Positions 51,729 to 61,487 are shown, counted from the first letter of the stretch. The stretch is 62,018 nt of DNA from Paenibacillus soyae (GCF_024623455.1 NZ_JANIPJ010000032.1:1-62018), one strand, 5' to 3'. The notes: generated by a model not told the origin, from the letters alone. Numbers and translations are program-made.

Positions 51729-53584
51729 TCCTTCTCCCTCCCCTTCCGATAGATAACGGGATGACGGATCGTCACGGTCGTCCCCATCTTATGTCTGCTC
51801 CTTATCGTCAGTCCGTGCGGCTCGCCGAAGCTTAGCCGAATGCGCTCTTGCACGTTGCGGAGACCGTAGCTTGCGGTCAAGCCTCTTATGCCCGAAGAAT
51901 CGGCTTGAACGGGAATGGGGGCGAGAATTTCGGCTCGAGCCACTGCTTCAAGCGACGCCCGTATGGACGCAAGCCTCACCTCTGTCATGCCCGCTCCGTC
52001 ATCCTCGATGACGATCTCCAGTATGCCTTCCGTTACGGCCGCCGAGATGGCGATCATGCCGGGACCTCGACGTTCCTTAATACCATGGTAGATCGCATTC
52101 TCTACGATCGGCTGAAGGATCAGCTTCAGCACGAGCGCGTCGTCACAGCTTGCATCCACGTCGATTGCATAATTAAGCTTGTCCTTGTAGCGGGTTTTTT
52201 GAATTTTCAAGTAGCTCCGAATATGCTCGAATTCATCGCTAAGAGGGATCATCTCCTGTCCTTTGCTTAGCCCGATGCGGAACAGCTTGGACAATGCCTC
52301 CACCATTTCCGTCGCTTCCCGCGCGCCGTCCTTGCGCGCCAGCCACTGGATCGTATCCAGCGTATTATATAGGAAGTGTGGCTGAATATGGGCTTGCAGG
52401 CTGCGCAGCTCCGCTTCCCGCTTCTGCCGCTGCTCTTCCTCAACCTGCGTAAGCAGGCGGCTAATCTGCTGCAGCATGTTGTTGAAGCTGCGGCCCAGCA
52501 TGCCGACCTCGTCTTCGCGCCCTACGGGTATACGTACCGTCATATTGCCTTCCTCCACTTTGCGCATGGAAGAAGCAAGCTGCGTAATCGGCCGCGAAAT
52601 CGAATGGGATAAATAGTAGGAGGCGGTCATTCCGAGCATGCTGACGATAAATACGAAAGCGACCAAATACAAATGAATATCCTTAATTTCCTGTACGCTG
52701 TCCTTGACGTCGAATACGCCTACCGTCGTCCAATTCGTGAAGGGAGACTTCTGATAGATGAATTGCAGCTCCCGTCCGTCAATCCTTCTGGAGAAGGTTC
52801 CGGACGTCTGCAAGGACTGCCACTCCTCCTCAATTCCCCAGAGCTTCGCGTTTCGCGGCTCGTAGATGATCTCTCCTACATCGTTGACGACCATCAAATA
52901 ACCTGATTTACCAAGCCTGACGTCGCGAACCGTCTCCGCAATTACGCGCAGCTTCAAATCGATGAGCACGACGCCTTTGGTCCGCTGGGTTTCCGGGTCC
53001 TGTATCGCCCTTACGACCGAGACAACCTCGCTGTCCTTGTAGTTGGCGTGCGACGCCACATTCCGGTTAGACGGATGGCCGATCATTTTGAAGATGCCTT
53101 TCGCTTTGACCGCTTCCAGGTACCAAGCTTCGCTCGTCAAGCTCTGGTCGCTTCGAGCGTACATCTCGTTGCTGAAATAATCCCCGCTTGCCCCGACCAC
53201 CATAATGCCCGCGATTTCGGGATAGAGCGTCGTGAAGCTTTGCATGAACTTCGAAACCCGATACCTTTCATGATCTTCTTCGATCGCGGAATAGCCATCG
53301 CCGAGAAACGTCTGAATTTCGGGATTCATCGAGATGAAATAAGATATATTCTGAATATTGGCGGCATGCGTATTCAATGATTTGTTCACATTGTCGATTA
53401 GCTGCATCGTATGCCCGTTCACCTGCTTCTCGATGATTCCGCCTACGATCCATGCCATGAGAAGAGCGATGCATAACGAAGGCACGATGCTGATCAACAG
53501 GAAATGAATAATGAGCTTATAACGTATCGACCAATTGTTGAGCTGCAGCCATTTGCGCAATCTTGCGAGTGCCGTCACCGCCAT
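51725..53584 (-). CDS. YesM-type sensor histidine kinase
   Basis: This 619-aa membrane kinase has a transmembrane helix (about residues 22-45), an extracellular Cache-type sensor domain (about 46-290), a second helix (about 298-320), HAMP (about 322-375), a His_kinase domain with the phosphorylated His in LQAHIQPHFLYNTL (about 395-408) and an ATPase domain with LQPIVENAIYHGI, IEDDGAGM and GLRNVQERIRL. It is followed by its response regulator and preceded by a sugar-binding protein, so it likely reads sugar binding at the cell surface through that partner. Confidence 0.93.
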   Translation of the reverse strand: MAVTALARLRKWLQLNNWSIRYKLIIHFLLISIVPSLCIALLMAWIVGGIIEKQVNGHTMQLIDNVNKSLNTHAANIQNISYFISMNPEIQTFLGDGYSAIEEDHERYRVSKFMQSFTTLYPEIAGIMVVGASGDYFSNEMYARSDQSLTSEAWYLEAVKAKGIFKMIGHPSNRNVASHANYKDSEVVSVVRAIQDPETQRTKGVVLIDLKLRVIAETVRDVRLGKSGYLMVVNDVGEIIYEPRNAKLWGIEEEWQSLQTSGTFSRRIDGRELQFIYQKSPFTNWTTVGVFDVKDSVQEIKDIHLYLVAFVFIVSMLGMTASYYLSHSISRPITQLASSMRKVEEGNMTVRIPVGREDEVGMLGRSFNNMLQQISRLLTQVEEEQRQKREAELRSLQAHIQPHFLYNTLDTIQWLARKDGAREATEMVEALSKLFRIGLSKGQEMIPLSDEFEHIRSYLKIQKTRYKDKLNYAIDVDASCDDALVLKLILQPIVENAIYHGIKERRGPGMIAISAAVTEGILEIVIEDDGAGMTEVRLASIRASLEAVARAEILAPIPVQADSSGIRGLTASYGLRNVQERIRLSFGEPHGLTIRSRHKMGTTVTIRHPVIYRKGREKE

Positions 53585-53620
53585 ACGTCATCACCATCCG
53601 TCTGCCGCATATCCGCAGGT

Positions 53621-54631
53621 TTATTTCGCATAAAATTGATCGACATTCGACTCCGTGACAACCGTAATGCCGGTATCCACATATGTCGGCAAGGGAGGAA
53701 CGTCCGAGCTTCGCCAATCGGGCATCGGTTCGGCAAGCTCATTATGCAGATGGAACAGATGCATCAGCGACCAATACCCCATATTCCAGGTTCCCTGCGC
53801 GAGCGTGGCCGATATCGTGCCGCTCTTGACCATGTCGAGCGTTCCTTTGTCCGTGTCAAAGCTGATAATGTGGACCTTATCGATCTTCTCCGCCTGCAGA
53901 ACAGCATTGCCTGCTCCGACGCCGCCGTTCGCTTCGGTTACGAAGATGCCGGTTAGCCCCGGATACCGCTCCATGAGCTCCAGCGACTTCTGCTCGGTGA
54001 CCAGCTGATCGCCTTTTCCGTCTTCTATGCCGACAAGCCGGAGCTTCGGAAATTCCTTGGCCAACGTGTCCGAGAAGCCCCGGGTGCGCTCCTGATGATT
54101 TAGCTGGTTGGGCAGCGATATAATGCCCACCTCGCCTTGGCCGCCCGTCAGCTCGGCCATCTCCCGCGCCGCTGTAACCCCGGCGTTATAATTATTGGTG
54201 CCGAGGAAAGAGTAAGCATCGCTATCCGGCGCATCGGAGTCGAACATCACAACGGGAATGCCCGCTTCCACCGCTTTGTTGATCGCCGCGTTCAGTGCTT
54301 CGGAGTTGATGGCGCTAACAGCAATTCCCGAAGGGCTGCGGGCGATGACTTGCTCCAACACCATTACTTCCTCTTGTACGTCATACTGCGTCGAGCCGCG
54401 GTATTCGACCGACACGCCGAGCGCTTCGGCAGCGTCCTCGAACCCTTTCAGGCTGTTCTTCCAGTAATCGATTCCCGTCAGGAAGTTAACCATGACGTAC
54501 CTCTCGTCCGTCTTGCCGTGCAGACCGGCGTTTTCGCTTAAGCCCCCGTTGTCTTCCCGGAAGTACACCATATACAAATAGGCCATCAGCGTACCGATCA
54601 CCACGACGTAAAGCAATAGCATTTTTTTCAC
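53621..54631 (-). CDS. Sugar-binding protein, likely partner of the sensor kinase
   Basis: This periplasmic-binding-type protein (type I, LacI/RbsB-like) of about 336 aa is held by an N-terminal membrane helix (LLLYVVVIGTLMAYLYMVYF) and not by a lipobox. Typical elements are FLTGIDYWKNSLKGFEDAAE, VMFDSDAPDSDAYSFLGTNN and IFVTEANGGVGAGNAVLQ. Translation starts at GTG 54631 with GGAGG eight bases upstream; the longer frame is ignored. It lies between the permease and the kinase genes. In Clostridium and relatives a similar protein (XylFII) binds sugar and directly controls a LytS/YesN pair. The membrane anchor and position suggest the same role here. Confidence 0.85.
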   Translation of the reverse strand: MKKMLLLYVVVIGTLMAYLYMVYFREDNGGLSENAGLHGKTDERYVMVNFLTGIDYWKNSLKGFEDAAEALGVSVEYRGSTQYDVQEEVMVLEQVIARSPSGIAVSAINSEALNAAINKAVEAGIPVVMFDSDAPDSDAYSFLGTNNYNAGVTAAREMAELTGGQGEVGIISLPNQLNHQERTRGFSDTLAKEFPKLRLVGIEDGKGDQLVTEQKSLELMERYPGLTGIFVTEANGGVGAGNAVLQAEKIDKVHIISFDTDKGTLDMVKSGTISATLAQGTWNMGYWSLMHLFHLHNELAEPMPDWRSSDVPPLPTYVDTGITVVTESNVDQFYAK

Positions 54632-54734
54632 CAGTCGGCCCTCCGTTTTACTAGAACTCGCAAAAACGCTTTCATTATACCACGGCAAGGAGACGCGGGG
54701 GCACCTATCCTTGTGCGGCCCCCGCGCCTCTCTA

Positions 54735-55898
54735 TTAGGCGGACTTGTTTTTGTTGTACAAATCAAATGCGACGGCGAGAAGAAGAACCAAACCCTTGAT
54801 GCCTTGCTGATAATCGATGCCAAGACCGATCAGCGACATCCCGTTGTTCATGACGCCCATAACCAAACCGCCGACGATCGCCCCGATGACGGTGCCTACG
54901 CCGCCAGAAGCGGAAGCTCCACCGATGAACGCTGCGGCAATGGCGTCGAGCTCGAAGTTCACGCCGGCTTTCGGCGTCGCGGCATTCAAACGTGCCGCGA
55001 ATACAAGCCCCGCCAACGCGGCCATCACGCCCATGTTGACGAATACCCAGAACGTTACTTTCTTCGTCTTGACGCCGGACAGCTTCGCCGCCTTCTCGTT
55101 GCCGCCGAGAGCGTAAATATGGCGGCCCATTACCGTCTTGCGCATCACAAACGTATAGACGGCAACCAGAACGAACAGCATGATCAGAATGTTCGGCAGG
55201 CCTTTGTAGGTAGCGAGCACATACGTAAGCAGATTGATGATCGCGACAACCGCGGCGAGCTTCAGGATAAAGAAGGAATACGGCAGCACCTCCAGGCTGT
55301 ACCTCTTCTCGATTAAACGCGCGCGCCATTCCATGAACAGATAGACAAGCGACAATGCGACGCCGATTAGAATCGTCAAGAGATGCAGCCCGTCGCTGCC
55401 CGGCAGATCCGGGATAAAGCCTGTGCTGATCGCGCGGAAGCCTTCAGGGAAAGGCGCGACCGACTTCCCGTCCAGCACCAGCATCGTCAGCCCCCGGAAC
55501 AGCAGCATGCCCGCGAGCGTCACAATAAAGGATGGAATACGCATGTAGGCGACCCAGAAGCCCTGCCAAGCCCCTACTACCGCCCCGATCAGCAGCGACA
55601 GTATCATGGCCACCGGGAAGGACATGCCATATTGGACCATCATAATAGCCGACACGGCGCCGACAAAAGCCGCGATCGAACCGACGGACAGATCGATATG
55701 ACCGGTTATGATGACCAACAGCATGCCGATAGCCAGAATAAGAATATAACTGTTCTGGAGAATAATATTCGTAATATTAAGCGGCTTCAGAAGATTGCCG
55801 TCGGATAGCAATTGAAATAATAGCATGATTAAGATTAAAGCGATGAACATGCCGTATTGCCGGAAATTGTTGCGGACCAACTCCAAAGCGGTCTTCAT
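54735..55898 (-). CDS. mmsB: Multiple-monosaccharide ABC transporter permease (MmsB/GguB)
   Basis: This 387-aa membrane permease has about ten hydrophobic segments. Family features include ILAIGMLLVIITGHIDLSVG near residue 60, AFIGGASASGGVGTVIGAIV near 335, and MNNGMSLIGLGIDYQQGIKG. It carries sugars such as arabinose, galactose, xylose or glucose into the cell. It overlaps the ATPase gene by four bases. Confidence 0.92.
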   Translation of the reverse strand: MKTALELVRNNFRQYGMFIALILIMLLFQLLSDGNLLKPLNITNIILQNSYILILAIGMLLVIITGHIDLSVGSIAAFVGAVSAIMMVQYGMSFPVAMILSLLIGAVVGAWQGFWVAYMRIPSFIVTLAGMLLFRGLTMLVLDGKSVAPFPEGFRAISTGFIPDLPGSDGLHLLTILIGVALSLVYLFMEWRARLIEKRYSLEVLPYSFFILKLAAVVAIINLLTYVLATYKGLPNILIMLFVLVAVYTFVMRKTVMGRHIYALGGNEKAAKLSGVKTKKVTFWVFVNMGVMAALAGLVFAARLNAATPKAGVNFELDAIAAAFIGGASASGGVGTVIGAIVGGLVMGVMNNGMSLIGLGIDYQQGIKGLVLLLAVAFDLYNKNKSA

Positions 55899-57460
55899 GC
55901 CAGTCTACCCCCTGCTTTGCTTTTCGTCATGTATTTCATGAGCACTTCTTGATTGGCCTCGTCGCGGGTTACCTCTCCCGTAAACCGCCCTTCGCTCATG
56001 ACATAGATGCGGTCGCACATGCCAAGCAGCTCCGGCAGCTCGGAGGAAATGACCAGAATTCCCTTCCCTTGATCAGCCAGCTGATTCATAATCGTATAAA
56101 TTTCGTATTTGGCTCCAACGTCGATGCCTCGCGTCGGCTCGTCCAGAATAAGCAGTTCCGGCCCCGTGAACATCCATTTGCTCAGCACGACCTTCTGCTG
56201 GTTGCCGCCGCTCAAGTTGCCCGTTTTCTGATGGACGCTAGGCGTCTTGATCCTCAGCTTCTTGCGGAAATCCTCCGCTACCGACAGCTCTTCGTAATCG
56301 TTCACGACGAACCACTTCGCGATGCCGCCCAGGTTGGCCAGCGTCGTGTTTCTCTTGATGTCGTCCATCAGAATCAGTCCGTATTCCTTGCGGTCTTCCG
56401 TTACATAGGCGATGCCGTTGTCGATCGCTTTGCGGATGTCGGTCAGCTTGACCTCCCGGCCTTCCTTGAGCAATTGGCCGCTTATCCTCTTCCCGTACGA
56501 TTGTCCGAATATGCTCATGGCCAGCTCGGTTCGGCCGGCTCCCATCAGTCCCGCAATGCCTACGATTTCTCCTCGCTTCACGTTGAAGCTCACGTCATCG
56601 ATAACCTTCCGGTCCGGCTGGGAAGGATGGTACACCGTCCACTTTCTCGCCTCGAACAGCACCTCCCCGATCTTCGGCTGCCGCTCCGGGTACCGGTTCG
56701 TCAGATCGCGCCCCACCATTCCTTTAATAATCCGGTCCTCCGTAATTTGGTCCTCGCGGACATTCAGCGTCTCGATCGATTGACCGTCACGCAGAATCGT
56801 GATGGAATCGGCTACCTTCATAATTTCATTGAGCTTATGAGAAATAATAATAGACGTCATGCCTTGCTTCTTGAACGCAAGCATCAGGTTCAACAGATTC
56901 TCGCTGTCCTCTTCGTTGAGCGCGGCCGTTGGTTCGTCCAGGATGAGAAGCTTGACCTCCTTGGACAACGCTTTAGCGATCTCCACCAGCTGTTGTTTGC
57001 CTACTCCCAACGCTCCGGCAATCGCGTTCGGCGATTCCGTGAGTCCTACGGTCTCCAGCAATTCTCTGGTGCGAACAACCGTATGGTTCCAATCGATGAT
57101 GCCTCTTCTGGCCTGTTCGTTGCCGAGAAAAATATTTTCCGCGATCGACAGCTGCGGAATCAAAGCAAGCTCCTGATGAATGATGACAATGCCCAGCTGT
57201 TCGCTGTTCCGAATATTTTTAAATTCGCAGGTATTCCCTTTGAATAAAATGTCGCCTTCATAAGTTCCGTGCGGATAAACGCCGGAGAGCACCTTCATCA
57301 GCGTCGATTTGCCCGCGCCGTTCTCCCCCATCAGGGCATGAATCTCGCCCTCTTTGACCTTCAAATTGACATTCTCCAGCGCTTTGACGCCTGGAAAGGT
57401 TTTGGTGATCCCGCGCATTTCCAATATCGTATCCGTCAAAGTCGTCACCACGCCTTCCAT
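55895..57460 (-). CDS. mmsA: Multiple-monosaccharide ABC transporter ATPase (MmsA/GguA)
   Basis: This protein of about 521 aa has two ABC domains in one chain, as in all sugar ABC systems of the RbsA/XylG/GguA type. The first has Walker A GENGAGKST (about residue 45) and Walker B LLILDEPTAAL. The second has the degenerate Walker A GLMGAGRTE, signature LSGGNQQKVVL and Walker B LLILDEPTRGIDVG. There is no clear ribosome binding site for the ATG at 57460. A GTG a few codons later (after AAGG) or the ATG at codon 15 are alternatives. It lies downstream of a hairpin that separates it from chvE. Confidence 0.93.
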   Translation of the reverse strand: MEGVVTTLTDTILEMRGITKTFPGVKALENVNLKVKEGEIHALMGENGAGKSTLMKVLSGVYPHGTYEGDILFKGNTCEFKNIRNSEQLGIVIIHQELALIPQLSIAENIFLGNEQARRGIIDWNHTVVRTRELLETVGLTESPNAIAGALGVGKQQLVEIAKALSKEVKLLILDEPTAALNEEDSENLLNLMLAFKKQGMTSIIISHKLNEIMKVADSITILRDGQSIETLNVREDQITEDRIIKGMVGRDLTNRYPERQPKIGEVLFEARKWTVYHPSQPDRKVIDDVSFNVKRGEIVGIAGLMGAGRTELAMSIFGQSYGKRISGQLLKEGREVKLTDIRKAIDNGIAYVTEDRKEYGLILMDDIKRNTTLANLGGIAKWFVVNDYEELSVAEDFRKKLRIKTPSVHQKTGNLSGGNQQKVVLSKWMFTGPELLILDEPTRGIDVGAKYEIYTIMNQLADQGKGILVISSELPELLGMCDRIYVMSEGRFTGEVTRDEANQEVLMKYMTKSKAGGRLA

Positions 57461-57473
57461 AGGGTTAAAATAA

Positions 57474-57514
57474 ACGATTTAGCGACGGCGCCTGAGCAGC
57501 CGTCACTAAATCGT
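57474..57514 (-). terminator. Strong hairpin between chvE and mmsA
   Basis: ACGATTTAGCGACGGC pairs with GCCGTCACTAAATCGT. There is no long T-run, so it may act as a partial terminator or RNA-stabilising stem that leaves more chvE mRNA than transporter mRNA, as is common for binding-protein genes. Confidence 0.7.
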
Positions 57515-57540
57515 CCGTCAGCCTAGCACGGCCGCCGTCG

Positions 57541-58644
57541 TTATTTCAAATCGTCTTCGCTGTAATAACCGGAATCCACAAGCACTTCCTTATAGTTGTC
57601 TTTGTCGACCGATACCGGCTCAAGCAGGTAGGACGGCACGACTTTGACACCGTTGTCGTAAGTTTCCGTATCATTCACTTCCGCTTCCTTGCCTTCGATG
57701 ACCGCTTCCGCCATGCTCACCGCCACTTTGGCAAGCTCGCGGGTATCCTTGAACACCGTGGAAGTTTGCTCCCCTGCAATAATCGATTTGATGGAAGCAA
57801 GCTCGGCATCCTGTCCGCTGATGATCGGCATCGGTTTGTCGCCGGAGCCGTAACCAACGCCCTTCAAGGAGGAGATAATCCCGATGCTGATGCCGTCATA
57901 AGGAGACAATACCGCGTGCACGTTGTCGCTCGCGTAGTTCGCGCTCAGCAGATTGTCCATACGGGATTGAGCGGTTGCTCCGTCCCAGCGCAGCGTAGCG
58001 ACTTGCTCCATGCTTGTCTGACCGCTCTTCACGACCAGCTTGCCGCTGTCGATGTAAGGCTGAAGGACCGACATCGCCCCGTCGAAGAAGAAGTAAGCGT
58101 TGTTGTCGTCAGGCGATCCAGCGAACAGCTCGATGTTGAACGGGCCTTTGCCGTCCTTCAGGCCAAGCTTCTCTTCCAGGTAGGAGGCTTGCAGAACACC
58201 TACTTTGAAGTTATCGAATGTTGCGTAGTAGCTTACATGCTCGGTGTTTTTAATCAATCGGTCGTACGCGATGACTTTAATCCCCTCGTCTGCCGCCTTC
58301 TGCAGCACGTCCGTTAACGATTCGCCGTCGATCGAAGCAATGACCAGCACCTTTACGCCTTTAGTAATCATGTTTTCGATCTGGGAAACCTGGTTCTCGA
58401 TCACGTCCTCCGCATACTGCAGGTCGACACTGTAGCCGAGCGCTTCGAATTCCTTCTTCATATTGGCACCGTCGCCAACCCAGCGCTCGGAGGACTTCGT
58501 CGGCATCGAGATGCCGACGCTTCCTTTGGCGCCTTCGTCTCCTCCGCTGTTTGAAGAATTCGCGCCGTTGCTTCCATTGCTTCCGCATGCCGCAAGCATC
58601 ATCATCAGAACGACTGCCAGCATAAGAGTCATTGCTTTTTTCAT
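57541..58644 (-). CDS. chvE: Multiple-monosaccharide-binding lipoprotein ChvE
   Basis: This 367-aa substrate-binding lipoprotein starts with a signal peptide ending in the lipobox LAAC (Cys about residue 20). A Ser/Asn/Gly-rich linker leads to the type I binding fold with VGISMPTKSSERWVGDGANM, ASIDGESLTDVLQKAADEGI and YDRLIKNTEHVSYY. It delivers monosaccharides to MmsAB and is the first gene of the uptake operon. The start has GAGGGG upstream of ATG 58644. Confidence 0.93.
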   Translation of the reverse strand: MKKAMTLMLAVVLMMMLAACGSNGSNGANSSNSGGDEGAKGSVGISMPTKSSERWVGDGANMKKEFEALGYSVDLQYAEDVIENQVSQIENMITKGVKVLVIASIDGESLTDVLQKAADEGIKVIAYDRLIKNTEHVSYYATFDNFKVGVLQASYLEEKLGLKDGKGPFNIELFAGSPDDNNAYFFFDGAMSVLQPYIDSGKLVVKSGQTSMEQVATLRWDGATAQSRMDNLLSANYASDNVHAVLSPYDGISIGIISSLKGVGYGSGDKPMPIISGQDAELASIKSIIAGEQTSTVFKDTRELAKVAVSMAEAVIEGKEAEVNDTETYDNGVKVVPSYLLEPVSVDKDNYKEVLVDSGYYSEDDLK

Positions 58645-58760
58645 CTGTTTATCCCCTCTCGATTGAATGGAACTTTTAATAGATTCATCATACAGGGATG
58701 ACTTTTTTTAATCTTTGTAATTCGTTTACCGCTTTTTATAAAAAATTAACTTGAAACACA

Positions 58761-58799
58761 AAGAGGCTGCCCCAAGTCTATTTGACTTAGGGCAGCCCC
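58761..58799 (-). terminator. Terminator of the GGDEF-EAL gene
   Basis: GGGGCTGCCC-TAAGTC / GACTT-GGGGCAGCCTC form a long stem with a T-rich tail on the minus strand, right after the stop at 58810. Confidence 0.85.
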
Positions 58800-58809
58800 G
58801 TATTATCGA

Positions 58810-60903
58810 TTATGGTTCCATTCTGAATTGACTCGCAAGATCCTCCGGAAGCTGTGGTTTATGAAAATAATACCCCTGCGCTTCGTCGCATCCGATTCGT
58901 TTCAGCTCGTTCAGCTGGCCGACCGTCTCCACGCCTTCCGCCACGACCTTCAGCCTCAAATTGTGGGCCAAGGCCACTATAGCGGTTACGATCGCTTTGT
59001 CTCCGTCATCCGCTTCGATGTCATTGATGAAGGAACGATCAATCTTCAGCTCGTGAATCGGCAGTCGCTTCAAATAGTTGAGCGAGCTGTACCCGGTCCC
59101 GAAATCATCGATGCTGATCGTCACGCCTAGCTGGTAAAGCCTCGTCAGGGTATTCATCGACTTATCGATATCCATAGCCATGCTTTCCGTAATTTCAAGC
59201 CCCAGCAAGGCCGGGCGAATGTCCGCTTCTTCGATTTCTTCTTTGATGATGTCCACGATATTCTCGAGCTGGAATTGAATCGCCGACAGGTTAATGCTGA
59301 CCTGGCATATGATACCGTTATCGGACCACCTGCGAATCTGTGAGCACGCCTCGTGAACGATCCAGCGCCCGACCGTGCTCATCATGCCGAATTCCTCGAC
59401 AATCGGGATAAACCGATCGGGCGACAACACTCCCATCTGTGGATGACGCCATCGGATCAAGGCTTCCGCGCCGCTCATCTGTCCGCCGCTTATACTGTAC
59501 TTCGGCTGGTACATCAGGAAAAATTCATTGTTGGCAATCGTTTTGTTCAAGTCATTAAACATTCGCATCATAAGAGGCTGATTCGAACAGCTGGTGGAAT
59601 ACAGAGCATATCTCTCGGTGCTAACGGATTGCTTTGCCAATCTCATAGCGGTCTCCGCGCAATTCAACAAGGAATCATAATTCGTCGCGTGATCGGGATA
59701 AATCGCCACCCCGATGCTGATATTCATGTAGAACTCGTAGCCGTCCATATCGAACGGTTTCTCGAATAGCTGAGCCAGCTGCCGCAGTTGGACCTCCAGT
59801 TGCTCCTCCACAATGTCAGGATGGAAGATGATCGAAAACTCATCCCCGCCGATCCTTGCTACAAAATATGCAGGACTTATAGAAGCCAGCCGTTCGGATA
59901 CGGCTACCAAAAAAACATCACCCGCGCCATGACCAAGCGAATCGTTTATCATCTTAAACTTATCCAGGTCGAGGTAGGCTAGGAACAATTTTTTCTCTTC
60001 CCTGCCCGCTATCTCGAGAGAGCGAATCAATTCCTCCCGGAACGAACGCCGGTTTGGCAAACTCGTGAGTTCATCATGATACGCAAGAAATTTAACCTTC
60101 TGATCGAAATGCGTCTTCTCCGTTACATCTATGACCATACCGTCGTTACGTATACGATTACCCATCGCATCCATAATAGGCACCGTTAGATCCTGCACGT
60201 ATTTCATCTGGCCGGTAGCTTGATCAATGATGCGATACGTGTGCTTAAAGACTTGCCCCTGCTTCAAGCAAGTCTGCAGCCGTTTAACCTCCTCGCGGTC
60301 GTCTGGATGAATGACGTCGTACCAGAGGTTCGGCTTCCTGTGCAGCTGCTCGAGCGACAACCCGCTTATGACCGTAATAGAATGCGATAAGAGCAGCATT
60401 TCGCGTTTTACCGTATCGTACGACCATATGCCGATATCTAAATTATTTATAATATTGTTAAGCTGACTTTGGGTCTGCTCATAGGAGTTTTGGATTAATT
60501 TATTCGATGTAATATCCCGAATAACGCCTACATACGCAACGGCTTCTCCCTGCCAAAGCACCTTTCTGCCCGTGATCAAAGTCGTAATAATCGATCCGTC
60601 GAATTTGACCAGCTTGACTTCCGTATTCGGAACTTCGTCGGTCGGGAGGGGATCAAGCGAACGAATAAACGTGTTCACTCTCGCCATATCGCTCGGCACA
60701 ATATATTGCTCGATGGGCGTTCCAATCAACTCGGACTTCTCGCTCGCGCCGACTAGGCGCGCCGCAGAATCATTGGCGAACACGATAATATTATTACAAT
60801 GAATAACCACCGCGTCGAATATGCTCTCTAGGATCCCCGTGAAAGAATCCATGCTGCGGCTATTGCGATTAAGCAAATGTTCTCTATCCGATTCTGGTTT
60901 CAA
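58810..60903 (-). CDS. PAS-PAS-GGDEF-EAL cyclic di-GMP enzyme
   Basis: This 697-aa cytoplasmic signalling protein has two PAS domains (about residues 17-130 and 145-265), a diguanylate cyclase domain with the intact active site RIGGDEFSIIF (about 350) and an EAL phosphodiesterase domain with GAEALIRWRHP (about 470), ITESMAMDI and DDFGTGYSSLNYL. Both catalytic sites look intact, so it could make or break cyclic di-GMP depending on what the PAS domains sense. No signal peptide. The frame starts at TTG 60903 with a distant AGGAG; ATG at residue 18 is an alternative. A single-gene unit. Confidence 0.92.
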   Translation of the reverse strand: MKPESDREHLLNRNSRSMDSFTGILESIFDAVVIHCNNIIVFANDSAARLVGASEKSELIGTPIEQYIVPSDMARVNTFIRSLDPLPTDEVPNTEVKLVKFDGSIITTLITGRKVLWQGEAVAYVGVIRDITSNKLIQNSYEQTQSQLNNIINNLDIGIWSYDTVKREMLLLSHSITVISGLSLEQLHRKPNLWYDVIHPDDREEVKRLQTCLKQGQVFKHTYRIIDQATGQMKYVQDLTVPIMDAMGNRIRNDGMVIDVTEKTHFDQKVKFLAYHDELTSLPNRRSFREELIRSLEIAGREEKKLFLAYLDLDKFKMINDSLGHGAGDVFLVAVSERLASISPAYFVARIGGDEFSIIFHPDIVEEQLEVQLRQLAQLFEKPFDMDGYEFYMNISIGVAIYPDHATNYDSLLNCAETAMRLAKQSVSTERYALYSTSCSNQPLMMRMFNDLNKTIANNEFFLMYQPKYSISGGQMSGAEALIRWRHPQMGVLSPDRFIPIVEEFGMMSTVGRWIVHEACSQIRRWSDNGIICQVSINLSAIQFQLENIVDIIKEEIEEADIRPALLGLEITESMAMDIDKSMNTLTRLYQLGVTISIDDFGTGYSSLNYLKRLPIHELKIDRSFINDIEADDGDKAIVTAIVALAHNLRLKVVAEGVETVGQLNELKRIGCDEAQGYYFHKPQLPEDLASQFRMEP

Positions 60904-61074
60904 GCCTACATCGCTCTCCTAACTTCAATTCCGCAAATCGCTCCAAAATGTATCGGAGCATCGCCGTAAAAGCTATACGTGGATGATTTTACAGGAGTAA
61001 GGAGAGATAATCAATTATGCACAGGCATTTCCCATCACTTCCCTAGCCTTACGGATTGCTGTTTATAGTCATAA

Positions 61075-61109
61075 TAAAAAACCATCAGGAATATCGATTC
61101 CCGATGGTT
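61075..61109 (-). terminator. Terminator of the rrn-tRNA operon
   Basis: AACCATCGGGAAT / ATTCCTGATGGTT on the minus strand is followed by six T. It ends the rRNA-tRNA transcript. Confidence 0.85.
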
Positions 61110-61123
61110 GCGTAGTTAATAGA

Positions 61124-61206
61124 TGGTGCGCGTAGAGGGACTTGAACCCCCACGGTCTCCCGCCAGATCCTAAGTCTGGTGCGTCTGCCAATTCCGCCAT
61201 ACGCGC
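61124..61206 (-). tRNA. tRNA-Leu (anticodon TAG)
   Basis: This is a second, identical copy of the tRNA at 48848-48930. Class II, CCA encoded. Last gene of the rRNA-tRNA operon. Confidence 0.96.
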
Positions 61207-61233
61207 GCTTGGGTGGAGCATTGGGATAAAAAC

Positions 61234-61309
61234 TGGTGAGCCATGTAGGACTCGAACCTACGACACCCTGATTAAAAGTCAGGTGCTCTACCAACTGAGC
61301 TAATGGCTC
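61234..61309 (-). tRNA. tRNA-Lys (anticodon TTT)
   Basis: Acceptor GAGCCAT / ATGGCTC, anticodon loop CTTTTAA, CCA encoded. Confidence 0.96.
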
Positions 61310-61320
61310 TTAATAAGAAA

Positions 61321-61395
61321 TGGCTGGGGATCTAGGATTCGAACCTAGGCATGACGGAGTCAAAGTCCGTTGCCTTACCGCTTGGCTAATCCCCA
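61321..61395 (-). tRNA. tRNA-Gln (anticodon TTG)
   Basis: Acceptor TGGGGAT / ATCCCCA, anticodon loop CTTTGAC, CCA encoded. Confidence 0.95.
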
Positions 61396-61406
61396 GCGAA
61401 CGGTAA

Positions 61407-61482
61407 TGGTGGAGGATGACGGGATCGAACCGCCGACCCTCTGCTTGTAAGGCAGATGCTCTCCCAGCTGAGCTAATCCTCC
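61407..61482 (-). tRNA. tRNA-Val (anticodon TAC)
   Basis: Acceptor GGAGGAT / ATCCTCC, anticodon loop CTTACAA, CCA encoded. Confidence 0.96.
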
Positions 61483-61487
61483 ATGAA

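Noticed and set aside
55949..57247. 432-aa plus-strand frame opposite mmsA
   Set aside because: Antisense to a clear ABC ATPase; no start signal.
58645..58760. Catabolite repression (cre) site upstream of chvE
   Set aside because: The best candidate (around TTGTAATTCGTTTACCG) has the wrong spacing between conserved bases.
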